64,000 nt of DNA from Litsea cubeba (GCA_012931725.1 CM022945.1:14122087-14186086), one strand, 5' to 3'. Positions 1 through 13,432 are shown, numbered from the stretch's first letter. Notes: a model not told the origin generated them from the sequence alone. Translations and numbers: made by a program.

Positions 1-828
1 ACCCGGCTCCCCCTGAACCTGTAGGAATTAGTTTAACCGAAAGAACTAGGGCACCCTCCACTATAAAAAAATAAATAAATAAATAAAATGAAGGGTCAAC
101 TAGGTCATTTTCGATGGTATGTAAACCCCAAATAACTAGTCAATGTGATAGTGATCTATTTAATTAGAGAAAGAAAAAACTGTTCAAATTCAATACAATA
201 TACCGGAACAAGTTAATTTCTTTGAGGTGTTACAGTGAGACTGACCTAAACCCCCACTTTCTTTTGAGGGGGTTCAAATAAATCAACTTTTGCCTACAAA
301 TTGAAATAAAACAAAATGTCACCTTCCTCATGATAGTTTTTTTTATCAAAAAAGTATATATGGAGGTGATTTGGATTCATTTGCTAGTACTTATGGACCA
401 TTTGAAAATTCAAGGTGATTGGGACTCTTGGATGGGTTTGTAGAAAAAAAATGCTTAACAACCTCCTTTATTGTTTGTAATTGGCCTTTTCAATTGATGT
501 AGAAGTCTAAAACTTTGATAAATGATGGAAATTCCCTTGTTATTTTCATTGAGGACAAGATGCAACCACCCTTGCAACTCACAAGGCCCAAACAATCGTT
601 TGTATAATTCTAGGTAACTTTATAAATTACAACCAGTGATTATGGATCCCATGGAACTTTTTCTATGAATTTCAAGGGCTTTTATTCATTCATCCATACC
701 CATTTTTCTGAAAATCAAAATTCTAATGCAAATCATTTAAGGGCGGATGAATCAAATTGTATAATGAATTATAAGATTTTTCATTTTTTTCTTAGAAAAA
801 AAAAGTTATTCATAATTAATCCATTTTC

Positions 829-1038
829 CTATGTGCGTCGATCAGTTAATTTTATGGCAGATGTTTTGGCCAAGCAAGGGGTTGTTAGGATTTTGGCTTT
901 GGAGGCTTCTCTTATGTAGTTGTTTATGATATTTGGGTATATGTCTCATATATCTAAGCTTGATTTTTCATTTTCTTTCTTTTTGGGTGTAACTTTACTT
1001 TTTTCTTAATATATTTTTGCGTTATCGTTCAAAAAAAA
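829..1038 (+). mobile_element. 5'-truncated LINE 3' end with target-site duplication
   Basis: A short LINE insertion. The reading frame ends with the LINE RNase H tail motif ADVLAKQGV, followed by a stop, a T-rich trailer, the end CGTTATCGTTC and an A-run. The same 17-bp direct repeat ATAATTAATCCATTTTC lies on each side (812-828 and 1039-1055), which is a target-site duplication. Only about 210 bp of the element was copied, as is usual for 5'-truncated LINE inserts. It carries no functional enzyme. Confidence 0.8.
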
Positions 1039-1055
1039 ATAATTAATCCATTTTC

Positions 1056-2890
1056 TATCTGTAGCAACACAATTACCATAGAAAAGATGTTTGGAATAAA
1101 ATCGTATGATGGAAGAAAAATATCATAAATGATATGTATAAATAATAAATATGTTTAAGATATCAACATTACTTGAAAAATAAATAAGTCGCATTGATTT
1201 TTCTTCTGTTTAAATAAAAATAAAAAATCTATACAATTAACTTCTCAACTATGACTAATCCTGCTCAGATGAATCCCTTCCATAAAACAAGTATCGGAAT
1301 CCAAGATTTACACATGAACTTGAAAATTCACTTGTAAATAGGATTCCTTGTATAGATTCCCCAATCTTTTTCCTCATAATTCAATATGAAGCGTATATCT
1401 ATACCACTAATAAGCCTTAAGCTTGTACTAATGAGTATTTCTAATCACCATGGTGAGGGGGACTATTTATGACAATGGAGCTGTGACCTAGGAGGATCAA
1501 ACCTTGAAATAAGCATGTCTTGTGGCTAGGGAACACACATGCAATGTTGCAAGAACCCAAGGTAGGTTTCTATATGAAAATGAAACTACTCATAATGGAA
1601 TAAGCCAAAGGCCTGCATTTCCTTTAAAACAAATGGGGTGAGTGATCCAAATCATATCATATACCTAAGAAGATTTGGCTACAATGACTTTAGTTTAATG
1701 AAACAAATCATTCCCACTAGAGGGACAAGCCAAACAACAATTAAAAAAAGATGTGTGTTTGTCATTTGCCAATGAAAGTGATGATACCTAGAAACATTGT
1801 ATTTGGTATATTATCATATTCTACCTTCCTTCAACAAGGTTTCCTTTATTAGGGTACGGCCATCCAAGGTGGGTCCTACAAATGGGGTTGCCTACATGGT
1901 ATAGTCTGGAAACAGAACCTTGCAAATTTACATTTTGGGCCCAGGTAAAATGTCAATGAGTAGTAATGTATCCAATAGAGCAAAAGAGCCGAACCATAAA
2001 ATCTGGGTTGGATCCACCCTGAAAGTGGCCCTATTACATCCTATGGTTAAGTGTAAAATTTTTTTTTTAGGTCATCACATGGGCTCGATGCTAGACCCAA
2101 TGACAGAATTAATTACTTTCTTCCCTTAATTGATCACAAGAAGGCAACATGCACACTTGCTTGTTTCCAGGTCCATATGGAATGGGCCTAAAAGCAACCT
2201 TATTTAAGAAAAAGGACATGTTCAAAGCCCACAAACCTAGCCCTACTTCTGTCTGGAGGTTCTCAATGCCTACGTACTTAATATAAGGGTGCATTTTATA
2301 TTGGCGATTACAGGGTTCCAATGATCAATTGATCATTCTCCACAGTTAATGATAACAAATGGAGTAATACTAACAAGCTGAACAAATTTTTAGCAGAAGG
2401 TGTAGTTCTGGGCTTTTGTGTAAAGATAAGCCCGAAATGGACATTTTTCCTAAATGGGTCAATTTTTATGCACAACCCCTTCCCACTGGCATCATAATAA
2501 TGTTTTTATACACAAATCTGACCCATATATGCTGAGACAAAAAATGAACCCCCTTGCCAACCCCCGTTTTAGAGCTCGATAATAGACGAGCTGGGCCTTG
2601 AAAATAATTCACGGCTCAGTCCATTAATCCTAATCTATTTTCACGGTGAAGAAATCTAAGCTGTCAATAGGCTGAATCCTGCCCTTATGTCCCGGGCCAA
2701 CTCAAAGCCCAGGGACCATAGCTCAAAAACTCGACTTAAATTGCCTTAAGCTTGCTGAGTCAACCTGACTCAGAGGACACGAGCTGAACTATTCTTATCA
2801 AGTCTACTAAAATTTGGTCAAGCTCCGCTTGAAACACTTGGGCAAACTGAGTTTTACAACTATGATAATGACAAGCTTTACCCCAATCTA
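1056..2890. other. Gene-free AT-rich spacer
   Basis: Only short open frames without recognisable domains are seen on either strand. No RNA gene or clear repeat boundary was found. Confidence 0.5.
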
Positions 2891-2896
2891 AGCTTA

Positions 2897-3190
2897 TTAT
2901 GGAGAGTGATTCGGCTAATGGTATCTCTTGGGTAGCGGCTATCAATGGGGGGTCCTTTGAGGTTCTGACTTTATTCTTAACGAGATCAATGTGCTGCCCT
3001 CATAAATTCAGGTGGAGTTTAATGTGTTTTGTGTTCAGCCAATTCTATGGCCCATGCATTGGCCAAGCAGGGGGTGGATCATCTTTCTCCTTTCATTGTT
3101 TTCTCCACCCATAGCTTCCCGCCCAGCATTGGTCTATAGCCGTCATCTGTCACATTCTATTCCTTGATTTTCTTCATCTTTTAAAGGACC
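2897..3190 (+). mobile_element. LINE RNase H C-terminal remnant
   Basis: A decayed RNase H-like end of a plant L1 LINE. Readable pieces across frames include ESDSANGISWVA, ILNEI and ALAKQGVDHLSPFIVFS, in the order expected for the LINE RNase H domain. The frame is broken by at least two shifts, so it encodes nothing now. It is related to the tails at 829 and 38913 but carries more of the domain. Ends and target duplication were not resolved. Confidence 0.65.
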
Positions 3191-3439
3191 TAATTGTGCA
3201 ACGAGAGGCGTCCGTGCTCTACAAATTTTTGTTTCCACAGAAGAGGGAACTGAAATATTCTTACCATCTTCATAGGAAGTCGAAAATCCTCTCTAAAGAG
3301 GAAAGTATGTTCATTTTTCTTTTCCTTTCTCATGATTAAATATGTTGCACTAAACAATAGAATAGTGGGCTATATGGAAAACCAGAAGAGTTTCTTTCTC
3401 TATTGTGGAATTCCCTTGTTAATCAAACGCTGTGTCCAT

Positions 3440-3570
3440 CTATGATGCACGGATACTTCAAAATGGGAAACGTATCATGTCATATCGTATTCGATACTTC
3501 ACTTTTTATGTGTAAAATTTGTGTCCCTGCCGTGTTTATAGCGTGTCCTTGCCGTATCCGTGCATCATAG
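3440..3570. mobile_element. hAT-type MITE, copy 1 (131 bp)
   Basis: A 131-bp element bounded by perfect 17-bp terminal inverted repeats, CTATGATGCACGGATAC at the left and its reverse complement at the right. It is flanked by a perfect 8-bp direct repeat GTGTCCAT (3432-3439 and 3571-3578). Eight-bp duplications are the mark of hAT-superfamily transposition. The interior has no coding capacity, so it is non-autonomous. A second copy lies at 56240-56381. Confidence 0.88.
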
Positions 3571-3599
3571 GTGTCCATTGTATTGATAACTTATTGGGA

Positions 3600-6500
3600 A
3601 TTCTATGTGAGATATTGACAATATCTAAACGAAAGTCATTCCATGAAAATATTATATATTCATCAACCTAAGTCCTAAAATAAGGCAAAATACAAGTTGA
3701 AGGTCACACATTTCCTTCTTCTCTCTTTTCTCTCCGAATATGAGGACTCAAAACTCACACACTCTTATTTATACCTACACCCATGTCCCTAATCAACCGA
3801 GCAAGACCTGAGGCCAAAAAAATTATAAATATCTTAGTTTTTTTTTCATCTGTCTAAATATTTCATTTGGAAGTCGATCACATTTGGCATGAATAAAGTT
3901 CTAAATATTCCACTCTGCCAATCAAATAAAGAAAATTGAAGTTGGAAAATTCACATCAGAAAACAACTCCAATTTATAGTTACATTGAACAATCTCATTT
4001 TAATCTTTGAACAAAAAGGACCCAAAAGGATGTGGCAACAATGAATTCCTCCACCCTTAAACAAGTCCAACAATTTAAAGGGGTTACAAGCACTGAATCT
4101 CTCCACTTAAATACTATTCACCTCTGCTGTTCTTGACTAAAAGTTTGGTAAAGGAAATAAAGGTTTTTTTAATGATCCACTGTCAAATAGCCCAGAGGCG
4201 CATACATAGGGTCTATTATAAGATTATTGAAGCAATCAATACTTTGGTTACACATGAATTTAATCCATTTGGAATCCAGTTTGAATCCGCATAGACTATT
4301 TTTCTAACCAGATCTTTTTTAGTGCCACCCGAATCTGACCCTGTTATGTTGTTTTCTATTGGGGGCTCATATGCACCATGGGACTTGATTTTTTCTTTAA
4401 GGGGAACCACCTTATGATGGCTAGAATTTTGTATATTGTGAGTCAATCAATGCTGAGAAAGAATAATAAGAGTAAAGGAAAAGGATAGCCCACTCAAAAA
4501 AGTCTTCTCCACTTTAATCTTTGAGTATGATATCATTGTAAACAGCATATTCTAAGTCAAATTTATGTAAGGTAATGAGAAAAAAAGGTAGGGAAAAAGA
4601 GGAGGAAATTTATGATGACATCTTCAATCAGTAGCATTATGGCATGATCAGAGTGTTGGGGGTCCCAATCATACAATTTAAGGTTCAGTGTATGGTCCTG
4701 ATTGGATTAGAGGAGACCCACTTTTGTAGTGGTTGTGGGCTTGTGGTTGGGAGCCATTGTCTACTCCCCTTGTTGGTCATCTAGGATGAAATTGTGTAAG
4801 GGGCTCTCAAAATGATTGCCCATGGTCAATTAGAGCAACTGGGTTGGCCACTATTTTAAAGTCTCAACCATGGTGGGCCACATGAATTTTGTTTTACTAT
4901 TTATTCTACGTTGAATCCTATTTCATGTCCTCAACGTAGCCTTTTTCTTTCTATGAACCATTAATCTGAGTATAGAGAACTTTTTCTCATCCGCAATATT
5001 ATTAGCCAGTGTCGTACATATTTAAAGCATTTCAAATGAGTTTTTCTTCATTTACCATTTATCGTTTCTATCTCTAAAACTTGGAAAGACACAGGCTAAA
5101 ACAATGTCGAGTCAACCTGGCCCAACAGGGTGTTGAGCGTTGACTCGAACAATTTTACCGAGTCTAGCTAGCCCACATTTGGTCAAGACTCAACACTCAA
5201 CACTCAAGACCCAAGACTCATCTGAGTGCTTGTCTTGGGTCCATTCAAATTTCAATATTTTGAACAGGCCAGGCTTTCAAGATTTGGGTCTACTAGTCCA
5301 AACCCAGCTGTGGCAGCCCCACAAGTTTTTGATGGGAAGCCCACCAAAGAATTGAGTCATCTCTACACTTGGTTGGAAAAGATAGAAGAACATGAGTTTT
5401 AGAAAACATAAAAAGAAAAAAGTTGGATGAGATTGAGTAAAAGAGTATTTAATTTGAACAAAGGTGAATCTAGAAAGCAGTGATTTGAAATGTGATTAGA
5501 AGACTTCTTTTTCTCTTCTTTTGAAAAAATGGTAGTGGAATTCATAACTTTATTAGAGCAAAGTCAACACATAGAATAAAACGTTTCCTTAATCCAGAAG
5601 ACTCCTTCCAACTCGGCCACATTAACAGGAGAAATGTTAGTGGGGAAGCACATCTGAAGTGGTGGTGTCAGATATTTGAGATTTCCAACCCATACCATAA
5701 CATATCAGAATCCGTATCTTCTTAAGCTTTTAAAGATATTTTGAAGTGAAGGATGGACACCACTTATTGAAAATTTAATGAGCTCGTAATAAATATTTTT
5801 TTTTCGTTTTTTCTAAATTTTATTCTAATAAGAGTTTCATCCATGATTTTATGATAGGACTAACTTAGGCAAATTTTGGAGATATTTTTAAAAACAAAAA
5901 GCTTGAGTGGCCATGTTGGACTGGTCATTGATCATGGATGATGATGACTAATAAAGAATCTCAGCCCTCGGTAGGAATGAAATCCAAATTGATTAAGATC
6001 TAGTCAATTACTAAACCCCCTTTTTTTTTTTTTTGGAATGTTATGTATGTAATCTAAAGAGGAAGTATGGTGTATAAAAGAATGCCACGAAAATTCCAAC
6101 CTTATTGCCTAACACAGAAACAACCAAGTTGGAGCTAACCCTAAAAAAAGGGGTTCAGATGTCGGCACAAAATGTTGGCCGTCTGATGTTGATTAGAGCT
6201 TCAACGAACGGCTGCGATCTGTTTGGGGAAAATCTTCATTTCCTTGAGGGAACTTTTGGTCAACAGCTTCGTCACAAAGAGCCAAAGCGTGGGCCCCAAT
6301 CCCAGTCCGGATTGCTTTCCTTGGTTCACTTCCTGTCTTTGGGAAATTCTTGTGAAATGACAAAAAGTCAACCGACTCAGTAGGAGGACTCTTACCTACC
6401 CCAAAAAATTCCATTTAGATACATGTGTTTCCATTGTCATTGTTGGTGCCATGAAATTCAGGAGGGTCCCAATTGTTTGATGGGTTCCTGTCCCTTTAAC

Positions 6501-9500
6501 ATTTGAGTCCCATCTCTATGGAAATAGAAAAAAAAAAAAAAAATTCTGGGGTGATGAAGTAGATTGCATTGACCACTTCATCTACCATGTTTAGGCTCAA
6601 CTGGACCTACATTAGAAATGTCTTGTTAAGCTAAACTTGGAAGTTAATTAACATATTCCTCCAGCATGATACACGTTCAGAGCCGATTTGTTTCATGTAA
6701 TTGAGCGTTTAGGATTATATTTGTATAAGTGATTAAAAATGAAGAACCAAAGGTGAGTATCCAAATCCCAAATACGAGTATCAATAACTTCCCTTTTAAT
6801 GTAAATTGAAAGGAAAACGGGAAATGAATATCATGCTATCACCTAGTAATTCATATCTTTCTCCCTTCATCTCTTTATAATTTTCAATAGAGTTAATTTC
6901 ACCATTATGAATTCTTATGTATTTTATATAAATATACAAGCCCTTAAAGTATGAAACTCTTGACGAATTAAATCTAAGCATAGGGTCTTAACCCGTTGGG
7001 TTCTTATGAGCACCCAATTATATTTTACATATTATATGCATCTAAACAAATACTGATAGCATGGAAAAACTAGAGATACCCCAATAGCATAGTAAGGGTG
7101 TCTCATCTCACATAACCATCTAGTGACCGATACCTAAATAGATAGGCTGTCTTGTACATTAGGTACGTCTCAGATCTATCTAGCAAAGAAAAAAAAAAAG
7201 AGCTACTGTCATAAAATATAGATACATTAATTTTCTCAATTGGATAAACTTGGATCCATGCTTCAGGTCTTCCTCAAACTCATACTTGGAAGGACATACA
7301 TAATTCTAAAATGAATAAACTAAGCGCAAAGGCCGTCACCCTCAAGCATAAAATATGGGCCACATGTTGATAAAATGAAGTATTCAATCAAAGGGTCACC
7401 TTCTAGATGTGGTTTTATGTATATAGTTCAATGAACACACAGCAGAAAGCTCCAAAGTCCTAGCAATCCCGTGTGCTTTCTGTGGACTGTATTTTATAGT
7501 TTAGTTGACCTTTAAGCCGTCGACTATATTTATAGGGTTGAATGCTCTTACATACTGTAATCCAATGTCGACATGGCCATGGATTCCAGGATAGTGATGA
7601 TTGATCACCTTGATTGGGTTTCAGAGTCTTTATTTGTTTGATACATAGAAATCTATAGTAAAATGAGCTCCATCAAAAGATTATTAAAGAGACAATGAAG
7701 GACGTATGGTAAGGGAGAAGGATAGAAATTGGAGAGATGAATAAAACCTTGACTTTCATAGGTATTAAATTACTAAAATTACCAAAGGGATTCGATCTTC
7801 ATTAGAGAAGAAAAAAAGATTATTTAATGGTTATTTTTAGATAGTCACCTTTAGTTGTTCATTTTTAAACATAGAAATACAATCCTAGGCATTCAATTAT
7901 ATGAAAAACAAAATCCCTAAAGGGAGAATTAATACTTCATAACCCAATGCAAGGAAGCATCTCACCTATGCCTCATAATCCGATGGCAAAGAGGCACCTC
8001 ATCATATAGCCACCGAGTGATTGATTCCTAAGCATTTTGGTCTCACTATGGTGTTCCCACTGGTACAGTACCATAATAGAGGGGGAGGGGTTATTTGTCT
8101 TATATATTTGGGATGGAAAAATGGATTTTACATATGTAAATGTTACATATACGAATACTACAAATGTAAAATACATTAGCATATTTGTCAAAATCACAAT
8201 TTTCACATGAGTAAATCAAAACATCAAATAGTTTTATATGTATTTGGGTCTTTTCATTAAACTCTTATAAAATATGAAGATTTAAGATATGAAACAGAAG
8301 AACGTAATGCTTCCCACTAATATAAGAATATTGAATGGTTTAAATCATAAATTGGGAGCCCCCGTGGTCCAAAAACTCATATCAATAAGTTGTGACTTTT
8401 TTTTCTACTCAAAATCTAAGAAGACTCAAATCATTTGTTATAAAATCTTAGGTACTATTAGTTTAATAAACAAACTGAAAGCTTTGAATTACAAATATGA
8501 GCCCATAATAACGAGGAAATAATATACTTGATGGAGCAATGAGGACAAATACTACCATGTAAAAGACTATATTAATGCCTGCAAGTACCTTTTTCAAATA
8601 GGTGTAAATTACGTTTACACCTATATAGATTTTAATTTATTATATTAACAAATTTATTTACACCATTTTCACACATCATGAGAACTAAATGAATGCAAAC
8701 AAAAAACCCCATGTTTAATCTATGAATCATGCACCACCTTTTTCTTACTTTCTATCCCATTAGTTTTCTTGGTGCGATTTTCAACCCATGTGGCTTATTC
8801 TTCATAGGTCTATGACTATTAACTCAACCTAATCTAGTATATAGGTCCATTGAGCTAGGGGTTTAGGTCCCCTCTAGGCAGGAGAAATGAGACACAGGGG
8901 CCCACAGGGAATTGCCTTGCCCTGTCCTTCCCGAAATTTCGACGATAGGATGTGGAATTTATGGTTCAAGGTTTTGGTGCCTAGTGCATATTTGTCTTCT
9001 TCCTTCATCTATTATATGTCTATGGTTATTTGTTTTTCAATTGAAACTGTCTGCACATGGACAATGTCAACACGTTTTAATCTAGGTTGGTTTTTCAGAA
9101 TGTACTGGTGTGCTGGTTTGAATATGGATGAAATGGAAAGAAAAAGGACCCCATGTTTTGTTTGGTGTGTATGACTTTTATTCCTTTTTTCAAACAATCA
9201 GGAAAGAAAACGAAGGAAAAACAAGGTCGCTTTAACTTTAAATCAGAGAAGAAAATCTTCTCCTTGGTGGAGAAAAGTAATTACAATTGTCTAAAGTTGA
9301 TTTAAACATGCATGAGAATTTCTCTTTCGCTAAAGAAAATTTGATTTTTTCCTTTGACTAAGGCTTTCAACAAATTGAGCTGTTTAAAGTGTCCCATTCT
9401 CACCCAACTTGGTTTGATCCCTAAGTAATGTTCTTTCTCCTGCATGTATAGATGGTCTTTTCATGGTATTTGCTGTGATTTCAAGTGCATTTATCGCGTC

Positions 9501-11100
9501 TTTCAAAAGATCCAACCACCCAGACAAGTGCCAAAAATAAAGGAGTAAACTTTGAGCTAGCTTGCAAGTCAGCCTTCCCAAGCCCAGCCCGACTCTAGTT
9601 TGAGCCTTGTGAGCTTGTCAAGTAGAGCCTAGCACTTCTTGATTGCATCTAGAGTTGAGCTCAAATTAGACATTGATTAACTTTATTCAACTTAGATCAA
9701 TGTTTTAGTAATTTCAACTTGAAGGTTAGTGAACTTCAGCCAGATGTTTCTACCAAAAGAGAAAAAACAAAGGAAAGAAAACTTGAATGTAAGTGGGTGT
9801 GGCCTACTTAATAAATGGGGCCTATCTATCAATTTTTACAAATTAGCCACTTCAACTTGAGCTTGATCTCAAGCTAGAAATCGGCACGATTTTGGGTAAG
9901 TCATATTCAAGTCAAGCCAACCCAAGCTAGAGCTTGCTTGAGCGAGCCAAATTGAACTTAGGTCTATTTGGTTCAACGAATTTTGAGAATTCTTTTCTAA
10001 AGAGAATTATGAATGTTTCAAATGCTAATTTTCAAAATACTCAAGTACAAACCAACATTCACAAAGCTTAGAATTCCAAAGTCCTAAGCTTACCTTTCAC
10101 GATGATGGTTTTCAAAATTCCTGCATTCAAATGGAAGGGTTCTAAACGATTTAAAGACATGATCTGAAACTGATTTTAGAAATCTTCAACACTTGCAATT
10201 CTTATTAAAAAACACCACCTCCAAACTAACACTCCTATAATTATCTAGCTTGACCTGAGCTTGAGCAGGTCAAGGCTCATATCAAGGTGGGCTAGTTTAC
10301 ATCCCATCTCAATAGCCCAATGATCAATCCATCTCTCGCTATCTCCCTTACTTTTTTTTTTTTTTATCATTTTTTCACCCACAAGAATCAGTAAAGACTC
10401 CTCCTAGTGAAATTACATCATCATTAAAGGCTTGTGACAACTATATTTCTAGGAAAAATTAGATGAGTAGTTTTAATGTAAGAGCCCATCTCTACATTAA
10501 CACAGGAGATTTTTAGTTTTAATGCGAATGTCTGTTTCTTTACTATAATTCATGACTAAAATTCTAGTGGTTGGGGGTTTTATACTCCCTCGGCATTTCT
10601 AAATTCCTCATTTTTTAGTCAGAACTTATGAATTCCAGCACATGATAAGTCTCAATTAGCCTTTAGAAATTCATGAATTCCACTTGCTTTGTATTTTAAT
10701 GGAATTTCTAATTCTCAAGTCCAATGGAGGATTTAGAAAGGAATTCAAAAATTCTACCTTATCTAAAAATTCAGAAATTCCCTGAATAAAAATTCCTAAA
10801 ATTCTACTAAATCAACGGCATAAAATCTCACCTTTCTTTTTCACTTGACCCTTTCTTATTTTCTCCCCTCCAATGCATTAATTCCACCTTAGCATGTTAG
10901 TCAACCAGAATAGTCTACATGCTCAGTATCCTAGAAACCTTGACTCTGAAGATACGGAGGGTAAGTAAATCCTTTCATGTATCTTGTAACATGTGGTCAA
11001 TTTGTCTTATTTTATGGCATGTAGATATTTAAATTTTCCATGTTAGGTTTTAGGGTGTTGACTGTATCACCTGCCCATCTGTTCATATTATTTTACTATA
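3600..11100. other. Gene-free spacer with low-complexity and ancient repeat sequence
   Basis: About 7.5 kb without a supportable gene. Short frames show no domains. It contains homopolymer runs (about 6018-6034, 6531-6543, 10351-10366) and GCCCGAGCC/CTTGAGC-rich stretches (9570-9680, 9840-9960) typical of old plant transposon debris. A small inverted repeat CGAGTCAAC...GTTGACTCG occurs at 5109-5146. Nothing else was identified. Confidence 0.5.
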
Positions 11101-11132
11101 GAGGTTTTGCATCCACATCGGACCGTGGTGCA

Positions 11133-11530
11133 TGTTGGGTACTTGTGCGATTCACATGTCAAGATGCTAAGTGAAAGTCAATGATCTGGACCACGTTTTT
11201 AATTGGTCCTTGATCCCATACCTTCCATCTCGTCCTAACTTATTGAGGGCATTAGAGCCCATAACAAGTAACAAATCTATATTGTGGGGCCCACCTAAAA
11301 TAAAGGTAGTGTACATTTGTGTAAGTTCGGAAAAAACTATTTTCATATTATGAGATATGGATCTTGGGTAGATGCCCACTTACGATGAATTAAAGTTAGA
11401 ATTAGGGTTTCTCTTTTATGAATTTACTTTACCTATAAATAAGCTCTATCTCTATCCAGTTAATGAAATAACAAAAAGGCTCTTTCTTCTCCCTCTAATC
11501 TTCTTTCTCTTGATCTCTCTCTTTTATAAC
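11133..11530 (+). mobile_element. Possible solo LTR
   Basis: A segment that begins TGTTGGG and ends ATAACA. It contains a TATA-like CTATAAATAA near 11431-11440, followed by a pyrimidine-rich leader, as in plant LTRs. No matching 5-bp target duplication was found and no partner LTR is present, so the ends are a guess. A degenerate promoter-like spacer is equally possible. Confidence 0.25.
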
Positions 11531-11664
11531 ATTCCCAAGATTTTATCTATGTTGTAAAAAATCATTTATTCTTTTCAATGCCATAGAAAAGGCCAAGAAA
11601 TCACGGATAATTTAGTTCATGAAAAACCCCTTTCTGCTTCTCATTTCTTAAAAAAAAACTTGTG

Positions 11665-11772
11665 TTTAGAGCACGACTTCTTACTTGAGTGGTAAAGAGT
11701 TGCAGTTATCCACTAACTATACAGGATTTAAATCCTAGATACTCCTTTCTATTTGTGTCAAAAAAAAAAAAT
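11665..11772 (+). mobile_element. tRNA-derived SINE-like fragment
   Basis: An RNA polymerase III promoter-like pair is visible: a box A-like TTGAGTGGTAAAG near 11693-11705 and a box B-like GGATTTAAATCC near 11725-11736 with a short palindromic stem. A run of A follows (about 11760-11770), as in SINEs. No convincing target duplication was found and no full cloverleaf can be drawn, so a functional tRNA gene is unlikely. Confidence 0.45.
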
Positions 11773-12600
11773 TAAGATGAGAAATTTACATCCATGCTTA
11801 GAATTTTACCAATTATGTGATACGTTTACTTCTTGTTTCTTAAGCATTAAGAAAGTAAAGTTGGATATGCAAAATACCATGCTCTCTCTAGCTGACCCAA
11901 TGGTCCAATTTTGTTAACCCAAGATGTAAAATATTGACCAATAAATCAGTTGGCAGATAATCTTACACATTTTCATCATATCAATCCCACACCAATTGAT
12001 GGGGTGGTGGATGGGACCCAACCATTTAGAATCACGAAGAGGCCAGCCACAAAATTTCTAGGTTCAACATATACGAGTTAATAAATGTGGTTAGTGCCGT
12101 ATGTTTCACGTTTGTCGACATCATTGTCTAGTGGTGAATATAAATAAACAAGAAGTGATAGCTAGGTAAAGCTAATCTTATAGACTAGTCAAATTATCTC
12201 AAAATTCATGCCCGTTGAGGTGCTTGTAAAATTCAAATGGTTGTTTTGAAAATTCAAATCCTTCAAAGGATCTCATTGCTTGTGATTATATGTAAAGGTT
12301 TGACTTTGAGGTTGATCAAATCACATTTAAGGAATAGCATTTATATCCCATAATAAATAAGGGTCACCCTCATCCATGAGCACCTAGCTTTAGCCAATTT
12401 ATGAATGGGAGTGAGTGTAGGTGAGGTTAGTTTGAGATCAAAAGGACATCACGTGTTACTTATGGATGGTCCTCATATTAGAAATTTTGTATAATATAAC
12501 TAATTATTCATTAATAACTTAATTACGTGACTAGCAAGATAACCCATATTAAATATGAAATTTTTACTAATAAACTTTGCATAATTATGCATAAAAATCA

Positions 12601-12750
12601 ATTACAAATACATTAAGATCACATAAAATCTCGCTAAACACTTATTAGTGACAGAGAATACCGGAAAAAAAAATTAATTATAAATAAACTCAGATCACAT
12701 GGAATCCCACCAAACACTTATTACTAATAGAGAATACCACAAAAAGAAGA
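12601..12750. repeat. Imperfect 76-bp tandem duplication
   Basis: Two adjacent, diverged units share AGATCACAT, AAACACTTATTA and AGAGAATACC. The second starts 76 bp after the first (12616 versus 12692). It is AT-rich and non-coding, and looks old. Confidence 0.6.
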
Positions 12751-13223
12751 TTATGACAAAACCTCTCTTTTTTTAATCCAAAATGACTCTAGTATAAAAA
12801 TAGAATAAAAAAAATATAGTGAAAAGGAAATAAGAGAATACGTAGATTAACGGTTGGAGGGTTGAAGGGATGTGGGTAAATTACATAGAATTAATATAAT
12901 TTCTAGTCACAATTAATTTTAAAAATAAATTTTTTAGCTTCAATTTGACTCCAACATATAAATAAATATTGTTTCGGCCTATTCTCAAGTATTACCTATA
13001 TAAAATGACATCTTTGCTTTTTTTACGTACAAAAGAAGTAATTGAGAGTGTGAAATTAGCCAACATTATATTTTTGTATAGGTGGTGTTCTCAAAAACAG
13101 TATTTCCTTTATTATAGTATAGAAGTAATGAGAAGTAATAATGTTGGTATGTAACCAGATTTTATTCTCCTAAATGGGAATCAGAGTATCAAAGCAGGCC
13201 CTACGCGTTGAGGATTTAATTTC

Positions 13224-13410
13224 AGTCAAACACCCATATTAAGTAAAACATCATTACTAATACTTTCCCGGGCCCACCACTTTCTCTCCCGCTGATTTCT
13301 TTAGTCTTCCCAAATCTCAATCGAATCTCACCCGTCGATCCCCAAATCCAAAGTTTGACTTCTCCTCCTCTTCTTCCTTCCAACCGGTTTTCAACCAAAA
13401 GCAACCGGTT
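13224..13410 (+). promoter_or_regulatory. WRKY promoter elements: W-boxes and paired AACCGGTT palindromes
   Basis: Upstream of the WRKY start are a W-box on the minus strand (AGTCAA, 13224-13229) and one on the plus strand (TTGACT, 13355-13360). Two copies of the palindrome AACCGGTT follow at 13382-13389 and 13403-13410, 21 bp apart. WRKY factors bind TTGAC(C/T), so the W-boxes would allow auto- or cross-regulation. The role of the palindromes is unknown; GRAS-, MYB- or GRHL-like sites have similar cores. Confidence 0.45.
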
Positions 13411-13432
13411 TGTCCGGTCACCCTCTCCTCTC

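Noticed and set aside
665..919. 84-aa frame
   Set aside because: Only its end is meaningful, and that is the LINE RNase H tail; the start lies in the flank before the insertion.
11665..11745. Functional tRNA gene
   Set aside because: No complete cloverleaf or anticodon arm can be drawn; better read as a SINE-like fragment.
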